Positions 5,350 to 7,041 of a stretch of DNA of 7,041 nt are shown here, in pieces. Within the stretch, counting starts at the first letter, position 1. Each line of letters opens with the position of its first letter. Location of the stretch: assembly GCA_947302675.1 (NCBI GenBank), contig CAMYWI010000068.1, positions 1-7,041 of the forward strand, in the 5' to 3' direction. A model generated the notes under the pieces. That model had not been told where the DNA came from, searched no databases, and saw nothing but the letters and a program-made list of their open reading frames with translations. The position numbers and the translations under genes were made by a program. The DNA is from an uncultured Selenomonadales bacterium (GTDB lineage: Bacteria > Bacillota_C > Negativicutes > Selenomonadales > Selenomonadaceae).

Positions 5350-6255
5350 ATGAAGAAATTTTTAATCGCCGCGATAATTTTGCTGACCTGCGCGGGATAT
5401 TTCGTTGGAAATTATTTTGTAGACTTCGCGTTGAAACGCGGGGAGGATTTATCGCCGCCGCCAGCTTGCGCGAACATTGCCGACCCGAACTTGAAGGCTC
5501 CGCCCGCGCCGAATTTCCCCATTGAAGTTTGGACGCTTGAGAGTTTTGACGGACTCGAACTTAAAGCCAAAAGATTTTTCCCTGCCGAGCCGACTAATCG
5601 TTGGGCGATTTTGATTCACGGCTACGGGCGCGACGGAACTTTTGCCTATGACTACGCGGAAGAATATCTCAAGCGCGGTTGGAACGTTTTAATTCCCGAC
5701 CTTCGCGCGGCGGGCGAGAGTCAAGGTGAGTTTATCACAATGGGCGCGTTTGAGAGCCGCGACGTTTACGATTGGGCGGCTAAAGTTGTCGAAGAAAATC
5801 CCGACGCGAAGATTATTTTGCACGGCGTTTCAATGGGCGCGGCGACGGCTTTAATGACTGCCGCGCTTGAGCCGAAAAATCTTGTGGCGGTTGTTGAGGA
5901 CTGCGGCTACACTTCCGCCTATGCAATGTTCACCGCGCAGTTGGAAAAAATCTTCGGCTTGCCGGAGTATCCCGCAATGCCCTGCGCAGACTTGGTTTGC
6001 AAAATAAAAACGGGAGTAAAAATTTCGGACGCCGCGCCGCTTGCAGTCGTCGACAAAATCAAAGTGCCCGTGCTGTTCGTTCACGGCGACGCTGACGGAC
6101 TTGTTCCCTTCGAGATGATGACGCAACTTTATGATAAAGCCGTCGCGCCAAAAGAAAAATTCGTCGTGGCGGGCGCGGGTCATGCCGACGCTAAGAGGAC
6201 AAACCCCGCCGCTTACTTCGACAAAGTCTTTGCGTTCTTGGAGGATAAGCTATGA
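5350..6255 (+). CDS. Membrane-anchored alpha/beta hydrolase
   Basis: This 301-residue serine hydrolase resembles the BEM46/YqkD-like 'alpha/beta hydrolase' group. An N-terminal hydrophobic helix (about 4-24) after two Lys residues suggests a signal anchor with the enzyme outside the membrane, followed by a Pro-rich linker (about 36-57). Catalytic elements are the oxyanion loop HGYG (90-93), nucleophile elbow GVSMG with S161, acid D249 in HGDADGLVP, and H278 in AGAGHAD. The Cys at 14 is preceded by LLT, so it is not a convincing lipobox. The substrate is unknown (esterase, lipase or peptidase are all possible). ATG 5350 is preceded by AGGAGG 4 nt upstream. The same frame stays open back through the tRNA gene, so longer starts are not credible. 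The stop overlaps the pth start by 4 bp (ATGA). Confidence 0.88.
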   Translation: MKKFLIAAIILLTCAGYFVGNYFVDFALKRGEDLSPPPACANIADPNLKAPPAPNFPIEVWTLESFDGLELKAKRFFPAEPTNRWAILIHGYGRDGTFAYDYAEEYLKRGWNVLIPDLRAAGESQGEFITMGAFESRDVYDWAAKVVEENPDAKIILHGVSMGAATALMTAALEPKNLVAVVEDCGYTSAYAMFTAQLEKIFGLPEYPAMPCADLVCKIKTGVKISDAAPLAVVDKIKVPVLFVHGDADGLVPFEMMTQLYDKAVAPKEKFVVAGAGHADAKRTNPAAYFDKVFAFLEDKL

Positions 6256-6848
6256 AAATCTTCGTCGGCTTGGGCAACCCCACGCCCGAATATACCGCGA
6301 CCAAGCACAACGTCGGGTTCATGCTTGCCGACATGCTCGCCGATAAACTTTCCGCCGATACGTGGCGCGAAAAATTTAATGCGCTCGTCGCCGAGAGCTT
6401 TTACAACGGCGAAAAGATTTTAATCGTCAAGCCGCAGACGTTCATGAACTTGAGCGGCGAGGCGGTCGCGCCGATTATGAACTTTTACAAGCTCGACGTT
6501 GAGAATTTGACGGTTGCTCATGACGATATGGATTTGCCGCTGGGAATGATTCGCTTGCGTCCGAAAGGTTCGGGCGGCGGTCATCACGGCGTTGAATCGA
6601 TTATCCAACATCTCGGCGGCAAGCAAAATTTCCCGCGCGTGCGAATCGGCGTTGGTCGCCCGCCTAAAAATTGGACGGTCAATAGTCACGTCCTCAGCCC
6701 TTTCACGCAAGACGACGCCGATAAAATTTCCGCCGCGCTAACTGAACTTGTGCCCGCCGTGCTTTGCATTTTCAGCGAGGGCATTAACAACGCTATGAAC
6801 AAATTCAATCCAAAACGCAAAAAAATTTCGGAGGAGGTTTTAACGTGA
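6252..6848 (+). CDS. pth: Peptidyl-tRNA hydrolase
   Basis: This cytoplasmic enzyme cleaves the ester bond of peptidyl-tRNAs that fall off ribosomes, recycling tRNA. At 198 residues it is typical (E. coli 194). Catalytic and binding residues are N9 in VGLGNP, the catalytic H19 in KHNVGF, N66 in FMNLSGE and D91 in VAHDDMDLP, matching E. coli Asn10, His20, Asn68 and Asp93. The position matching E. coli Asn114 is a histidine here (H112, in GGGHHGVESI), a departure in a tRNA-contacting residue. The family ending (RVRIGVGRP and the C-terminal helix with NKF) is intact. It overlaps the hydrolase stop by ATGA, and its own stop overlaps the next gene's GTG by 4 bp, so all three are translationally coupled, downstream of a tRNA gene. 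Confidence 0.96.
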   Translation: MKIFVGLGNPTPEYTATKHNVGFMLADMLADKLSADTWREKFNALVAESFYNGEKILIVKPQTFMNLSGEAVAPIMNFYKLDVENLTVAHDDMDLPLGMIRLRPKGSGGGHHGVESIIQHLGGKQNFPRVRIGVGRPPKNWTVNSHVLSPFTQDDADKISAALTELVPAVLCIFSEGINNAMNKFNPKRKKISEEVLT

Positions 6849-7041
6849 CCGAAGAACAATTTAAAGCTCTTAGCGACAAGCTCGACGCACTCAACACAAA
6901 TTTGGAGCGAGTCCACGCGGAGGAGTTTCAATGGGCGAACGCCATAATCAATCGGCAGGCGCAGTTTGAAAATCGTTTAGGTCTCGACACCACGCCGCGC
7001 GAGTTCGTGCCGTTTTATATTCCAGGACGCCCCTTGTCGCC
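6845..7041 (+). CDS. Unknown protein, 5' part only (GTG start)
   Basis: An open frame begins at GTG 6845, overlapping the pth stop as GTGA, and runs to the window edge (65 full codons). An excellent ribosome binding site, GGAGGAGG (6830-6837), stands 7 nt before it. The N-terminus is a charged amphipathic helix (about residues 2-45, with regular Leu/Val/Phe spacing in FKALSDKLDALNTNLERV) that may form a coiled coil, followed by 'PREFVPFYIPGRPLS'. I do not recognise the family. Such a helical lead-in can precede a larger domain beyond the edge, so no function is assigned. Spacing, overlap and base composition support a real gene. Confidence 0.75.
   Translation, partial: MTEEQFKALSDKLDALNTNLERVHAEEFQWANAIINRQAQFENRLGLDTTPREFVPFYIPGRPLS

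Noticed and set aside
5350..5400. Possible lipoprotein signal (Cys14) in the hydrolase
   Set aside because: Residues before the Cys are LLT; a lipobox needs Gly, Ala or Ser immediately before it. An uncleaved membrane anchor fits better.

Overview
The window looks like ordinary bacterial chromosome. Strong GGAGG-type ribosome binding sites, TTG and GTG starts, tightly overlapping genes, an encoded CCA on the tRNA and the gene complement suggest a Bacillota relative. My best guess is Negativicutes (Selenomonas-like), held with low to moderate confidence because it rests on general character and not on a marker gene. There is no sign of a transposase, integrase, phage gene or CRISPR array.

Layout, left to right. 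(1) Positions 1-469: the end of a DUF4258 gene, overlapping by one base a small YgiT-type zinc-finger gene; together they resemble a type II toxin-antitoxin pair. (2) Positions 474-1469, minus strand: holA, the DNA polymerase III delta subunit, starting at TTG. (3) Positions 1497-2609: alr, alanine racemase, divergent from holA across only 27 bp. (4) Positions 2610-2689: a short intergenic region holding a weak terminator-like hairpin, then a consensus extended -10 promoter set inside a 19-pair RNA hairpin that also covers the next ribosome binding site. (5) Positions 2690-5169: a three-gene operon of a DarT1-associated NADAR-type protein, a full-length ThrE-family threonine/serine exporter, and an unrecognised 163-residue protein. 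(6) Positions 5173-7041: a strong promoter, tRNA-Pro(CGG), a leaky terminator-like hairpin, a membrane-anchored alpha/beta hydrolase, pth (peptidyl-tRNA hydrolase) and the start of an unknown gene, all with 4-bp overlaps.

How the parts fit. holA, alr, tRNA-Pro and pth are housekeeping genes for replication, cell wall precursor supply and translation. Between them sit small accessory modules. The most interesting is the NADAR gene. Its family normally reverses ADP-ribosylation of guanine bases and is paired with the toxin DarT1, but here no DarT1 is visible and the gene is translationally coupled to an amino-acid exporter. The hairpin overlapping its promoter and ribosome binding site suggests that only transcripts begun at its own promoter are well translated, while read-through from alr is terminated or masked. 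That is inference from base pairing and has not been tested.
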